This document shows positions 50,242 to 58,125 of a DNA stretch of 64,000 nucleotides, piece by piece. The position numbers and the translations under genes are program-made. Source of the DNA: Granulosicoccus sp965214025 (GTDB lineage Bacteria; Pseudomonadota; Gammaproteobacteria; Granulosicoccales; Granulosicoccaceae); NCBI GenBank assembly GCA_965214025.1, contig CBDCAW010000096.1, forward strand, positions 31,031 through 95,030. The letters run 5' to 3'. Each line of letters starts with the position of its first letter. Position 1 is the stretch's first letter. The notes under the pieces were generated by a model. The model was not told the DNA's origin. It made no database searches and saw only the letters and a list, made by a program, of their open reading frames with translations.

Positions 50242-51030
50242 ATGCACGCCGAACCCGAGATACTGCTGCAGGCGGAAGGTCTTGCGCGTTCGCACGGCCA
50301 GGTTGAATCGGTACGCGAACTGTCGCTGAAGCTCGCACGGGGTGACGTAATGGCCTTGCTCGGGCTCAACGGGGCCGGCAAATCGACGACCCTGCGGCTG
50401 CTGTGCGGCGTACTGGCGCCCGATGCCGGTAACGTGACCGTGGTCGGCCATTCGCTGGAAGATGAACCGCTCGCGGCACGCGGCTGCCTGGGCTACCTGC
50501 CCGATCACCCGCCCCTGTATCCGGACATGCGGGTACGGGACTATCTCGTACTGGCCGCCCGACTGCGCCGGGTACCGCCAACCGAGGTGAAAGGTCAGGT
50601 GGAGAACGTACTGGCGCGGTGCGATCTGGAGAGCGTAGGCGCGCGCCGGATTCGGCAGCTTTCCAAGGGCTTCCGGCAGCGTGTGGGACTTGCACAGGCC
50701 GTGATCCATGAACCCGCCGTGGTCTTGCTCGACGAGCCCGGCAGCGGTCTGGACCCCCAGCAGATGGAAGGCATGCGTGAGCTGATCACTTCCCTGGGGC
50801 GGCACGGCGCAGTGATCTTTTCCACCCACCTGCTCGGCGAGGCCGAAGCTGTCTGCAACCGCGTGGCCGTGATGCACGAAGGCACCTTGGTGGCCGACCA
50901 GCCGATCGATACCGACCGGCAGGCACTGGCTTCGCTGTTCACCAACCTGACCTCGCACGGTACCGCGCCTGCTACCAACTCCGGTAGCGGCAGCATCGGC
51001 ACTGCCGGCGGCAGCACAGGCACGCCATGA
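50242..51030 (+). CDS. ABC transporter ATPase, GldA/ABC-2 type
   Basis: 262 residues from ATG 50242. Walker A LLGLNGAGKSTTLRLL, signature LSKGFRQRVGLAQAV, Walker B VVLLDEPGSGLDP and the H-loop FSTHLLGEAEAV are all intact. The sequence LPDHPPLYPDMRVRDYL is typical of the NosF/GldA group. A longer in-frame start at GTG 49930 with a good GGGAGG site would add 104 residues that include the tandem repeats; I prefer 50242 from domain boundaries but this is open. The C-tail is Gly/Ser/Thr-rich. Overlaps the permease gene by 4 nt. Confidence 0.9.
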   Translation: MHAEPEILLQAEGLARSHGQVESVRELSLKLARGDVMALLGLNGAGKSTTLRLLCGVLAPDAGNVTVVGHSLEDEPLAARGCLGYLPDHPPLYPDMRVRDYLVLAARLRRVPPTEVKGQVENVLARCDLESVGARRIRQLSKGFRQRVGLAQAVIHEPAVVLLDEPGSGLDPQQMEGMRELITSLGRHGAVIFSTHLLGEAEAVCNRVAVMHEGTLVADQPIDTDRQALASLFTNLTSHGTAPATNSGSGSIGTAGGSTGTP

Positions 51031-51779
51031 TCGCCATCATCGCCCGGCACGAATGTGCCACGCTGGCCCGTTCCGCGCAGACATGGATCGTGGCGGCCTT
51101 GTTGGCCGGCCTGTTCGGCTACCTGTTCCTGACGCAGCTGGAAAACTTCATCACCGTGCAGCCTGAACTGGCCCTGCAGGATCACTCGCCGGGGCTGGCG
51201 GGCTTCATGGGCGCACGTTTCCTGGCACCGCTGGCGTTGGTGTTCGTCTTCATCGGCCCACTGCTGGCGATGCGCAGTTTCAGTGACGAGTATCGCCAGC
51301 AGACGCTGGCCCTCTGGCAGTCGTCCCCTGTATCGAGCCGCACCCTGGTGATCGGCAAGTTCTGCGGGGTCATGCTGTTGCTGTCAGCGTTCGTGCTGAT
51401 GGCAGCCGCCATGCCACTGCTGCTGCTGACCTTCGGTGCGCTGGACATTGCCGTGATCGCCACGGCTGCGTTGGGCCTGCTGCTGTGCGCCACCGCCTGT
51501 GCCGCGACAGGCCTGTATTTTTCTGCACTCTCGCAGCATTCGCTGATCGCCGTGGCAGCCAGCCTTTCCTTGCTCGGTCTGCTCTGGCTGGTCGGGCATG
51601 CTCCGGTGAACGGTGCTTCGCTCACCCTGCTGCAGGCCGTGTCGCTGAGCCAGCACCTGACAGGCTTCTTCCAAGGTTATGTCCAGCTGGCCGACGTGGC
51701 CTACTTCCTGATCGTCAGTGCCTTGTTCGTCGGCCTGACCATCATCCGGCTCGATGCGTTGCGGCACACGGGGCGCTGA
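51027..51779 (+). CDS. ABC-2 type permease, GldF-like
   Basis: 250 residues, about six membrane segments: IVAALLAGLFGYLFLTQLENF, PLALVFVFIGPLLAMRSF, CGVMLLLSAFVLMAAAMPLLLL, AALGLLLCATACAATGLYF, SLIAVAASLSLLGLLWLVGHA, DVAYFLIVSALFVGLTII. The FSDEYRQQTLALWQSSPVS loop resembles the GldF-type coupling region. ATGA overlaps at both ends (with the ATPase gene and the next) imply one transcript and a complex. Confidence 0.85.
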   Translation: MIAIIARHECATLARSAQTWIVAALLAGLFGYLFLTQLENFITVQPELALQDHSPGLAGFMGARFLAPLALVFVFIGPLLAMRSFSDEYRQQTLALWQSSPVSSRTLVIGKFCGVMLLLSAFVLMAAAMPLLLLTFGALDIAVIATAALGLLLCATACAATGLYFSALSQHSLIAVAASLSLLGLLWLVGHAPVNGASLTLLQAVSLSQHLTGFFQGYVQLADVAYFLIVSALFVGLTIIRLDALRHTGR

Positions 51780-53125
51780 TGCGACGCAATCCCTGGCAAC
51801 ACGCGATACTTTCTCTGCTATGCATCGGAATCGCGCTGCTGCTGGTGTGGCTGACCTCACGTCTGGAGCCGAGCTTCGATGTGACGTCGAATGCGCGCCA
51901 TAGCCTGAACCCTGAGAGCGTTCGTGCAGCCGATGCCCTGGAGGGACCGGTGGAGGTGATCGCCGTGCTCGGCCCGGACCCTGAAGCACGCGCTGCTCTG
52001 AGCACACTGGTAGCCCGCTATCAAGCATTTAAGCCGGATATCGAACTGAGAACAATTAATTCGGAAACGAACCCTACCGAGGCTCGCGAGCTGCAAGCCG
52101 CAGCCGGTGGCGAGTTGATCCTGCGTACTGCTGATCGCGAACAGCGCCTGCAGACACTGTCCGAGCGCACCTTCACCGGCGCCCTGCGTCAGCTCGGACG
52201 GCAGGCAGAGCGCACCATCGCATTCGTCACGGGGCATGGCGAACGCACCCCGGTAGAACAGACGAACGACGACTGGTCCCTGGTCGCCGAGCGCCTCGCG
52301 AGCATCGGGCTGAAAACACGCGAGCTCAGCCTGGTCAGCACACCGGTACCACCCGACGACATCGACGTGCTGGTGGTGGCAGGCCCGAGCGGCGGTTGGT
52401 TTCCAGGTGAACTACAAGCCCTGTCCACCTGGATGGCCAAGGGCGGCAACCTGCTGTGGTTGGTGGACACACCGTTCAGCGACGACAGCAGCGGTGGCTT
52501 CGACACCATCGGCTTGCAACTGGGTGTAGACCGACTGCCCGGTCAGGTCATCGATGTGCAAAGCCAGAAGATGGACTTCGGTGCACCGGATTTCGTGGTG
52601 CTCGATGCGTTCCCGGAGAATCCGATCACTCTCTCGCTGGCGAGCCCGGTGCTGCTGCCCGGCGCCAGCGCCTTCGCGATCACGCCACTGGCCGGCCAGA
52701 CGGTGACGCCGCTGTTGCAGACCCCCGATGCGAGCTGGACGGAAACCGGTGAACTCAACGGGGCCGTGCGCTTCGATGCCGGTGGCGATGAAACCGAGGG
52801 GCCGCTGCTACTCGGCATGACCATCGAACGCGATGTCCGGCGGCAACCGGGTGGCGAATCGCAGCGTATCGCGATCGTCGGCGACGCAGACTTCGGTTCC
52901 TCGCAGTTCCTCGGCAACGGTGGCAACCAGATGTTCGCCGAGAGTCTGATGCTCTGGCTGACCGGCGACAGCAACGAATCCGACTTCACACCCGTGGCCG
53001 CGAAAGACGCCGGGATCGCCCTGGGCAGGCGAAGCATCATCGGGCTCACCGCTACCCTGCTCGCGGGCCTGCCGCTGACATTTCTGATAGTGGCGGGCGT
53101 GGTGGCCTGGCGTCGAAGGCATTGA
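51779..53125 (+). CDS. GldG-like ABC auxiliary membrane protein
   Basis: 448 residues. N-terminal membrane segment (ILSLLCIGIALLLVWL), an extracytoplasmic domain starting SFDVTSNARHSLNPESVRAADAL, TIAFVTGHGERTPVEQTN (the GHGE segment of the ABC auxiliary family PF09822) and VLVVAGPSGGWFPGELQAL, then a C-terminal membrane segment ATLLAGLPLTFLIVAGVVAWRR. Start shares one base with the permease stop. Function: part of an ABC-2-like exporter of unknown cargo. The gliding names come from Bacteroidetes and do not imply motility here. Confidence 0.87.
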   Translation: MRRNPWQHAILSLLCIGIALLLVWLTSRLEPSFDVTSNARHSLNPESVRAADALEGPVEVIAVLGPDPEARAALSTLVARYQAFKPDIELRTINSETNPTEARELQAAAGGELILRTADREQRLQTLSERTFTGALRQLGRQAERTIAFVTGHGERTPVEQTNDDWSLVAERLASIGLKTRELSLVSTPVPPDDIDVLVVAGPSGGWFPGELQALSTWMAKGGNLLWLVDTPFSDDSSGGFDTIGLQLGVDRLPGQVIDVQSQKMDFGAPDFVVLDAFPENPITLSLASPVLLPGASAFAITPLAGQTVTPLLQTPDASWTETGELNGAVRFDAGGDETEGPLLLGMTIERDVRRQPGGESQRIAIVGDADFGSSQFLGNGGNQMFAESLMLWLTGDSNESDFTPVAAKDAGIALGRRSIIGLTATLLAGLPLTFLIVAGVVAWRRRH

Positions 53126-53214
53126 GATGAGCACGCACCGAGCCGCTGAAAACAGCAACCGATGGCATTGAGATGAACACGCATCGGGCTACTGGAAACA
53201 CCCACCGACGGCAA
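53123..53214. repeat. 46-bp direct duplication of the gldG/DUF4340 junction
   Basis: TGAGATGA[G/A]CACGCA[C/T]CG occurs at 53123 and 53169, offset 46 bp, followed by matching GGG/GCC-CTG-AAAC-type sequence through about 53214. Each copy has stop, one-base gap, ATG. Confidence 0.85.
53127..53171 (+). CDS. Mini-ORF (MSTHRAAENSNRWH) in a 46-bp junction duplication
   Basis: 14 codons plus TGA, starting 1 nt after the GldG-like stop and ending 1 nt before the DUF4340 ATG. It is a copy of the DUF4340 N-terminus (MNTHRATGNTHRR) and of the upstream gene's end (R-R-H versus R-W-H), spacing preserved. Translation is not proven. Confidence 0.4.
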   Translation: MSTHRAAENSNRWH

Positions 53215-54152
53215 ACGCGCCTGAACGGTATGATCGTGATTGCCGCTCTGACACTGCTGCTGCTCGCCGGCGCAATCAGCTGGCAAGCGTTCAGCGAACA
53301 CAAGCCCGATACAAAAATCACATTGGAAGATGTCGAAGAAATTCGCATCGAACGCGTCGGGCACCCCGAAATGGTGCTGCATGGTGAAGACGAGGTCTGG
53401 CGTATAGCGCAACCGTGGTCCCTGCCGGCCAACCGCCAGCGTATCGAGCCCCTGTTGTCCGCGCTTGCCATGGGTGGTAACGGCTATGCACCCGACGAGA
53501 TGGACATGGAAGCCACCGGTCTTGCAAACCCGGAAGTCACCCTGCAAATCGATGACATCCGTATCGAAATCGGCGCACCGGACGTGGATGGCACCAGACG
53601 CTACGCACGCCGCGACGGCCGCATCGTGCTGATCGACGACTGGGTGGCTTCATTGATCGACGGTGGCGTGACGGCCATGGCGCGGCTGACGCCATTCGAT
53701 GAGTCGTTGAAGGATGTGCAAGCTTCGATGATGGAACCAGCGACCGATCAGGACAGATTGGCAACGAAGGCGACCAATTCCATGCCTGGATCGACCATGG
53801 CGCGCTCCGGGGAACCCTATGCCAACCTGACACCCGACGATTGGCAATCCTTGAGCGCACGTCAGATCGTGGCCTGGCCGATCGAAGACGCTGCAGCGGT
53901 GCAAGCGCAGGCTTCACTCAGGGCCACCACCGGCAGCGGCGGGTCGCGAGGCTACGAACTGATCCAGACGGTGCGCTACACCGCCCTGCATCCCCTGGGT
54001 ACGGGATTCGCGTATGTGTTCGCCAATGAAGACTGGCCCTGCGCACAGTCCCCAAGCTCAGACTCCCGGAAGTCGAGGTCCGTCGATGCGGGGGCGAGCA
54101 CTGGTTGTTAGCCGGTCGGGAGCGCCTCGTACTCGACCAGATACTGCTTTAA
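53173..54152 (+). pseudogene. DUF4340-type envelope protein, probably frameshifted near the 3' end
   Basis: A membrane-anchored protein that accompanies GldG-like ABC genes. Signal/anchor segment MIVIAALTLLLLAGAISW, then WRIAQPWSLPANRQRIEPLLSALA and YARRDGRIVLIDDWVASLI, typical of DUF4340. In the raw frame the protein ends at 54111 with an S/R-rich tail after YVFANEDW. Shifting one base there (near 54036-54041, TGGCCCTGCGC) gives ALRTVPKLRLPEVEVRRCGGE and HWLLAGRERLVLDQILL with a stop at 54152. The second tail looks more protein-like, so a missing base is probable, not certain. The last codons overlap the antisense MttB relic. Confidence 0.6.
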
Positions 54153-54218
54153 GGCAGCGTTCGCCTACGGCATCGCACAGGGCTGATGAGCTTCGAACCA
54201 GCTAACGCTGCAGTTCTT
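54123..54218 (-). pseudogene. Relic of a trimethylamine-methyltransferase (MttB)-type gene, C-terminal fragment
   Basis: On the minus strand 54218-54123 reads KNCSVSWFEAHQPCAMP-stop-ANAALKQYLVEYEA. The intact MttB-family gene at 60809-62407 has ESWFEAGQPTAMQKANTMWK then QHLAEYEA at the same place near its C-terminus: 18 of 27 aligned positions agree. At DNA level the stretch also matches (GCGCCTCGTACTCG, GCTTCGAACCAGCT are shared). An in-frame stop and the abrupt ends mark it as dead. Confidence 0.8.
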
Positions 54219-54398
54219 GCAGCGGCATGCTGCAAAATCGACAGCGCTGACACCGTCCGCCTGGCTGTAGGCTGACAGTTGAAACAGGGCTCGTCGAACG
54301 TCAACCAAGCGTCATGTGTATCAGCTGCCCAAGGCGGCAGACTATGTGGTGTGGCCGCCCGCAGAACACCTTATGTCAGCTCGCCAAGGGGATACTTC
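54219..54398. other. Upstream region of the nitrate/nitrite assimilation operon
   Basis: About 180 bp without a gene. A short hairpin CTGCC-CAAGGC-GGCAG lies near 54327-54342. AAGGGGA at 54386-54392 is the ribosome site of the GAF-like gene. No clear NtrC or sigma-54 site was found by eye. Confidence 0.4.
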
Positions 54399-55349
54399 AT
54401 GGACACACCTGTAGCGCCAGCACCAGTATCGAACACCTTCGTCAGAGTGGCTGAAGTCTGGGTACCGAAGGACGGCAAACTGGTTCATGCAGACGGCGAC
54501 TACACTCGTTATCCACCGTTTTCCAAAGCCTCCGTCGCGACCAGCTTTGCCAAGGGAGAGGGTTTGCCCGGCAAGGTGTGGGAAAGCGAAAGGCCTATTG
54601 TCCTGAAACAGCTCGACGGATCGTACTTCAAGCGGACCGAAGCAGCGGCGGCGGCCGGGCTGACGAGCGCTGTCGCGATTCCGGTCTTCTCGGCAGATAC
54701 CTTGAAAGCTGTCCTCGTCCTGTTCTGCAGTTCCGATGCCGATCACATGGGAGCGATCGAAATCTGGGAATACAGGGAAGAGCGCCTGACCCTTGCCGAC
54801 GGTCACTACGGTGGCGCCACCGAATTCGAGAACGCCAGCCAGGGAATCAGTTTCAGTCACGGACAGGGGCTGCCCGGCGGTGTCTGGTCTGCGAATACGC
54901 CCATACTCAAGCGCGATATCGCGCGCGCAGGCAGCTTTGTGCGTAGTGAGCAGGCAGCCGCGGTCGGCCTGAAGACAGGGCTTGGCCTACCCGTGCAGAC
55001 GCCGGACGAGAATCTCTACGTACTCACATTGTTGTCCGCTACAGACACACCCATCGCGCATCGATTCGAGATCTGGGACGCGCGCCCGGAATGTGTCGGC
55101 GCGACTCGTCAGGCGCAGCTCATCGACGGCCTGTGCGAGCGCGAGGGGCCGCTCTGGGCGCAGCAGAACCCGCCGGTGGATCCTCCCATGGCCAGCCTGT
55201 GGAAAGGCCCTGTCGGTCAGGTGCTGGGGACAGGGTTGCCGTACCTACAGCGAGATGGTACCGGCCTGCCAGCAGGCTATGCCTCGATGTTCGCCCTACC
55301 GATCTACCACGAGGCCGATCTGGCCTACATCGTCGCCTGCTACCTCTAA
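54399..55349 (+). CDS. Triple GAF-like repeat protein upstream of nirB
   Basis: 316 residues, soluble, no signal peptide. Three tandem modules of about 100 residues each begin E-[VI]-W (EVWVPKDGKLV, EIWEYREERLT, EIWDARPECVG). Each continues with a G-x-GLPG-x-VW element (GEGLPGKVWESERPIVL; GQGLPGGVWSANTPIL; degenerate VGQVLGTGLPYLQ) and an A-x-GL-x-[ST]...IPV strand. This is a GAF-like pattern. Two modules are well conserved; the third is degenerate. Located 14 nt before nirB on the same strand, so it is probably a sensor or regulator of, or accessory to, nitrogen assimilation (inference). AAGGGGA precedes the ATG. Confidence 0.72.
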   Translation: MDTPVAPAPVSNTFVRVAEVWVPKDGKLVHADGDYTRYPPFSKASVATSFAKGEGLPGKVWESERPIVLKQLDGSYFKRTEAAAAAGLTSAVAIPVFSADTLKAVLVLFCSSDADHMGAIEIWEYREERLTLADGHYGGATEFENASQGISFSHGQGLPGGVWSANTPILKRDIARAGSFVRSEQAAAVGLKTGLGLPVQTPDENLYVLTLLSATDTPIAHRFEIWDARPECVGATRQAQLIDGLCEREGPLWAQQNPPVDPPMASLWKGPVGQVLGTGLPYLQRDGTGLPAGYASMFALPIYHEADLAYIVACYL

Positions 55350-55363
55350 AGATGGAGAGCCGA

Positions 55364-57799
55364 ATGCAGAAACTGGTCATCATCGGTGCGGGAATGGCCT
55401 CGGGACGTATGCTGGAGCATATTCACGAGTCTGACCCGAACGCGTTCGAGATCACGATTTTCAATGCCGAACCTCGTGGCAACTACAATCGCATCATGCT
55501 TTCGCCGGTACTGGCAGGCGACAGGAGCTTCGAGGAGATCATCACTCACGACGACGACTGGTACGCCGACAACGGCATCACCACGCGCTTCGGTGAGAAA
55601 GTCGTCAGGGTAGAGCGCGATCGCAAGGCCGTGATCGGTGAAAAGGGTGAGGTGGCCTATGACAAGTTGGTTCTCGCCACCGGCTCTTCACCTTTCATCA
55701 TACCCATTCCTGGCCACGATCTTCCCGGTGTGGTCGGCTACCGCGATCTCGAAGACACGGACGCGATGATCGATGCGGCCTCCATTCATGAATCCTCTGC
55801 CGTAGTCATCGGCGGTGGTCTGCTGGGTCTCGAGGCAGCCGCCGGTCTGCGGATGCGCGGGATGGAAGTGACCGTGCTGCATATCGGGGGGCATCTGATG
55901 GATCGGCAGCTGGATGAGAGCGCTGGTTACCTGCTGAAGCTGGATCTGGAAAAGCGCGGCATCCGGGTCATCACCGGGGCGAATACGCAACGGATCATCG
56001 GCGGGGACAAGGTCCAGTCAGTATTGCTCGATGACGGTACCGAACTGCCTGCGGATATCGTCGTGATGGCTGCGGGCATTCGCCCCGCCGTGCAGGTAGG
56101 TAGGGACGCGGGCCTGGAGACAGGTCGTGCCATCAAGGTCGATGCGCAGATGCGCACCTCTGACCCCGACATTCTCGCTGTCGGCGAATGCATCGAATTC
56201 GACGAAAACGTCTTCGGGCTCGTTGCACCGCTCTACGATCAGGCCAAGGTGCTGGCAAATACGCTGCTCGGCAGGGAAGATGCTTTCAAGGTGCGTGAAG
56301 TTTCCACGAAACTGAAGGTTACCGGCTGCGATCTGTTCAGCGCCGGCGATTTTGCCGAGGGCGAAGGGCGCGAAGACATCGTGTTCCGCGATCCGAAACG
56401 CCGCGTCTACAAGCGGCTCATCGTCGAGAACGATCGGCTGATCGGCGCGGTCATGTATGGCGATACCGCCGACAGCAACTGGTTCTTCGGACTGATAAAG
56501 GATGGCACGAACATTCAGGAGATGCGCGAAACGCTGATCTTCGGGCCAGCGTTTCAAGGAGGTGGCACGACTGCGGCGGACCCTCTGGCAGCCGTTGCAG
56601 CATTGCCCCCTGAGGCGGAGATCTGCGGCTGCAACGGCGTATGCAAGGGCGATATCACCAAGGCCATCGAAGCCGGCGCCGGTTCGCTCGACGAGGTGCG
56701 GACGAAAACCAAGGCGTCGGCCTCCTGCGGCACCTGCACAGGGTTGGTCGAGCAGGTCCTGGCAGTGAGTCTGGGCGAAGGGTTCGAGATCGCGGCTGAA
56801 AAACCGGTGTGCAAGTGCACCGATCTGACGCACGAGGACGTGCGTCGTCTGATCAAGGCGCAGCAGCTGAAGACTCAGCCGGCGGTGTGGCAGCAACTGG
56901 CCTGGAAGACGCCGAACGGTTGCCATGTCTGCCGGCCCGCGGTCAATTTCTATCTGCTCTCGGACTGGCCACTGGAATACAAGGATGATCTGCAATCGCG
57001 TTTCGTCAATGAGCGCAACCACGCCAATATCCAGAAGGACGGAACCTATTCGGTCATGCCACGCATGTGGGGTGGCATGACGACCCCCGACGAGCTGATA
57101 GCCGTCGCCACTGCTGCCAAGAAATTCGATGCGGCCGTCAAGGTCACCGGCGGCCAGCGAATCGATCTGCTGGGGATCAGGAAGGAGGATCTGCCGGCCA
57201 TCTGGTCGGACCTCAACGCTGCCGGCATGGTCTCCGGGCATGCGTATACCAAGGGCTTGCGAACCGTGAAAACCTGCGTCGGCACCGACTGGTGTCGCTT
57301 CGGTACGCAGGACAGTACGGGCCTGGGTATCAAGCTGGAGAAAAGGCTCTGGGGCTCCTGGACGCCGCACAAGGTCAAGCTGGGTGTGTCGGGCTGCCCG
57401 CGAAACTGCGCAGAGGCGACCTGCAAGGACATCGGCGTCATCTGCGTGGATTCCGGTTATCAGATCAGTGTCGCCGGTGCAGCGGGCATGGACGTGAAGC
57501 AGACCGAGAGCCTGGTCGATGTCGCTACCGAAGCCGAAGTGGAAGAATGGGTTGCCGCCTTCGTCCAGATGTACCGCGAGAATGCCAAGTACCTGGATCG
57601 GGCCTACAAGTGGGTTGCCAAGGTAGGGCTCGACTGGGTGAAGCAGGAGCTCTCCGATGTCGACACGCGCAAGGCACTGGTCGAGCGCTTCAATGTCAGC
57701 CAGGGCGTTTACCAGAAAGACCCATGGGCCGATCACATCAGTAACCGGCCAGAACAGTACCGACATCTTGCCGATCTGACAGAAGAGGCCGTGACGTGA
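55364..57799 (+). CDS. nirB: Assimilatory nitrite reductase [NAD(P)H] large subunit
   Basis: 811 residues; reduces nitrite to ammonium in the cytoplasm. N-terminal FAD/NAD part: LVIIGAGMASGRMLEHI, LATGSSPFIIPIPG, VIGGGLLGLEAA, VAVGECIEF-like element. Then BFD-type [2Fe-2S] motifs CGCNGVCKGD...CGTCTGLV and CKCTDLTHEDVRR...NGCHVCRP. The siroheme/[4Fe-4S] part has TCVGTDWCRFGTQDS and SGCPRNCAEATCKDIGV. Start ATG 55364 has GGAG 6 nt before it (ATG 55352 is an alternative). Overlaps nirD by 4 nt. Confidence 0.95.
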   Translation: MQKLVIIGAGMASGRMLEHIHESDPNAFEITIFNAEPRGNYNRIMLSPVLAGDRSFEEIITHDDDWYADNGITTRFGEKVVRVERDRKAVIGEKGEVAYDKLVLATGSSPFIIPIPGHDLPGVVGYRDLEDTDAMIDAASIHESSAVVIGGGLLGLEAAAGLRMRGMEVTVLHIGGHLMDRQLDESAGYLLKLDLEKRGIRVITGANTQRIIGGDKVQSVLLDDGTELPADIVVMAAGIRPAVQVGRDAGLETGRAIKVDAQMRTSDPDILAVGECIEFDENVFGLVAPLYDQAKVLANTLLGREDAFKVREVSTKLKVTGCDLFSAGDFAEGEGREDIVFRDPKRRVYKRLIVENDRLIGAVMYGDTADSNWFFGLIKDGTNIQEMRETLIFGPAFQGGGTTAADPLAAVAALPPEAEICGCNGVCKGDITKAIEAGAGSLDEVRTKTKASASCGTCTGLVEQVLAVSLGEGFEIAAEKPVCKCTDLTHEDVRRLIKAQQLKTQPAVWQQLAWKTPNGCHVCRPAVNFYLLSDWPLEYKDDLQSRFVNERNHANIQKDGTYSVMPRMWGGMTTPDELIAVATAAKKFDAAVKVTGGQRIDLLGIRKEDLPAIWSDLNAAGMVSGHAYTKGLRTVKTCVGTDWCRFGTQDSTGLGIKLEKRLWGSWTPHKVKLGVSGCPRNCAEATCKDIGVICVDSGYQISVAGAAGMDVKQTESLVDVATEAEVEEWVAAFVQMYRENAKYLDRAYKWVAKVGLDWVKQELSDVDTRKALVERFNVSQGVYQKDPWADHISNRPEQYRHLADLTEEAVT

Positions 57800-58125
57800 G
57801 CTGGATTGATATCGGTACCCTGAACGACATTCCTCTGCGTGGCTCGCGTATCGTGAAGACGGCGGCCGGTTGCATAGCGATCTTCCGCACGGCAGAAGCG
57901 GAGGTCTTTGCCACCTCCAATACCTGCGCGCACAAGCAAGGCCCCCTGTCCGAAGGCATCGTGCACGATCGCAAGGTGACCTGCCCGTTGCACAACTGGA
58001 TCTTTTCGCTGGAAACCGGAGAGGCGCAGGGCGCTGACCAGGGGCAAATCGCCACCTATCCCGTGAAGATCAGAGACGGCCGGCTGCTGCTCGACATCGA
58101 TTCGGTGAACGCATCGGCCGCGTGA
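57796..58125 (+). CDS. nirD: Nitrite reductase small subunit (Rieske-type)
   Basis: 109 residues, GTG start at 57796 overlapping nirB. Rieske-like fold: TCAHKQGPLSEGIVH (C-x-H) and CPLHNWIFSLETGEA (C-x-x-H), so a [2Fe-2S] cluster can be bound, as in many bacterial NirD. It couples electron entry in the NirBD complex. Overlaps nasA by 4 nt. Confidence 0.93.
   Translation: MSWIDIGTLNDIPLRGSRIVKTAAGCIAIFRTAEAEVFATSNTCAHKQGPLSEGIVHDRKVTCPLHNWIFSLETGEAQGADQGQIATYPVKIRDGRLLLDIDSVNASAA

Noticed and set aside
54327..54342. Hexaloop hairpin as an ANTAR (NasR-type) antiterminator target upstream of the nitrate operon
   Set aside because: The loop lacks the expected A1/G4 pattern, no paired second hairpin or terminator is seen, and no ANTAR regulator is present.
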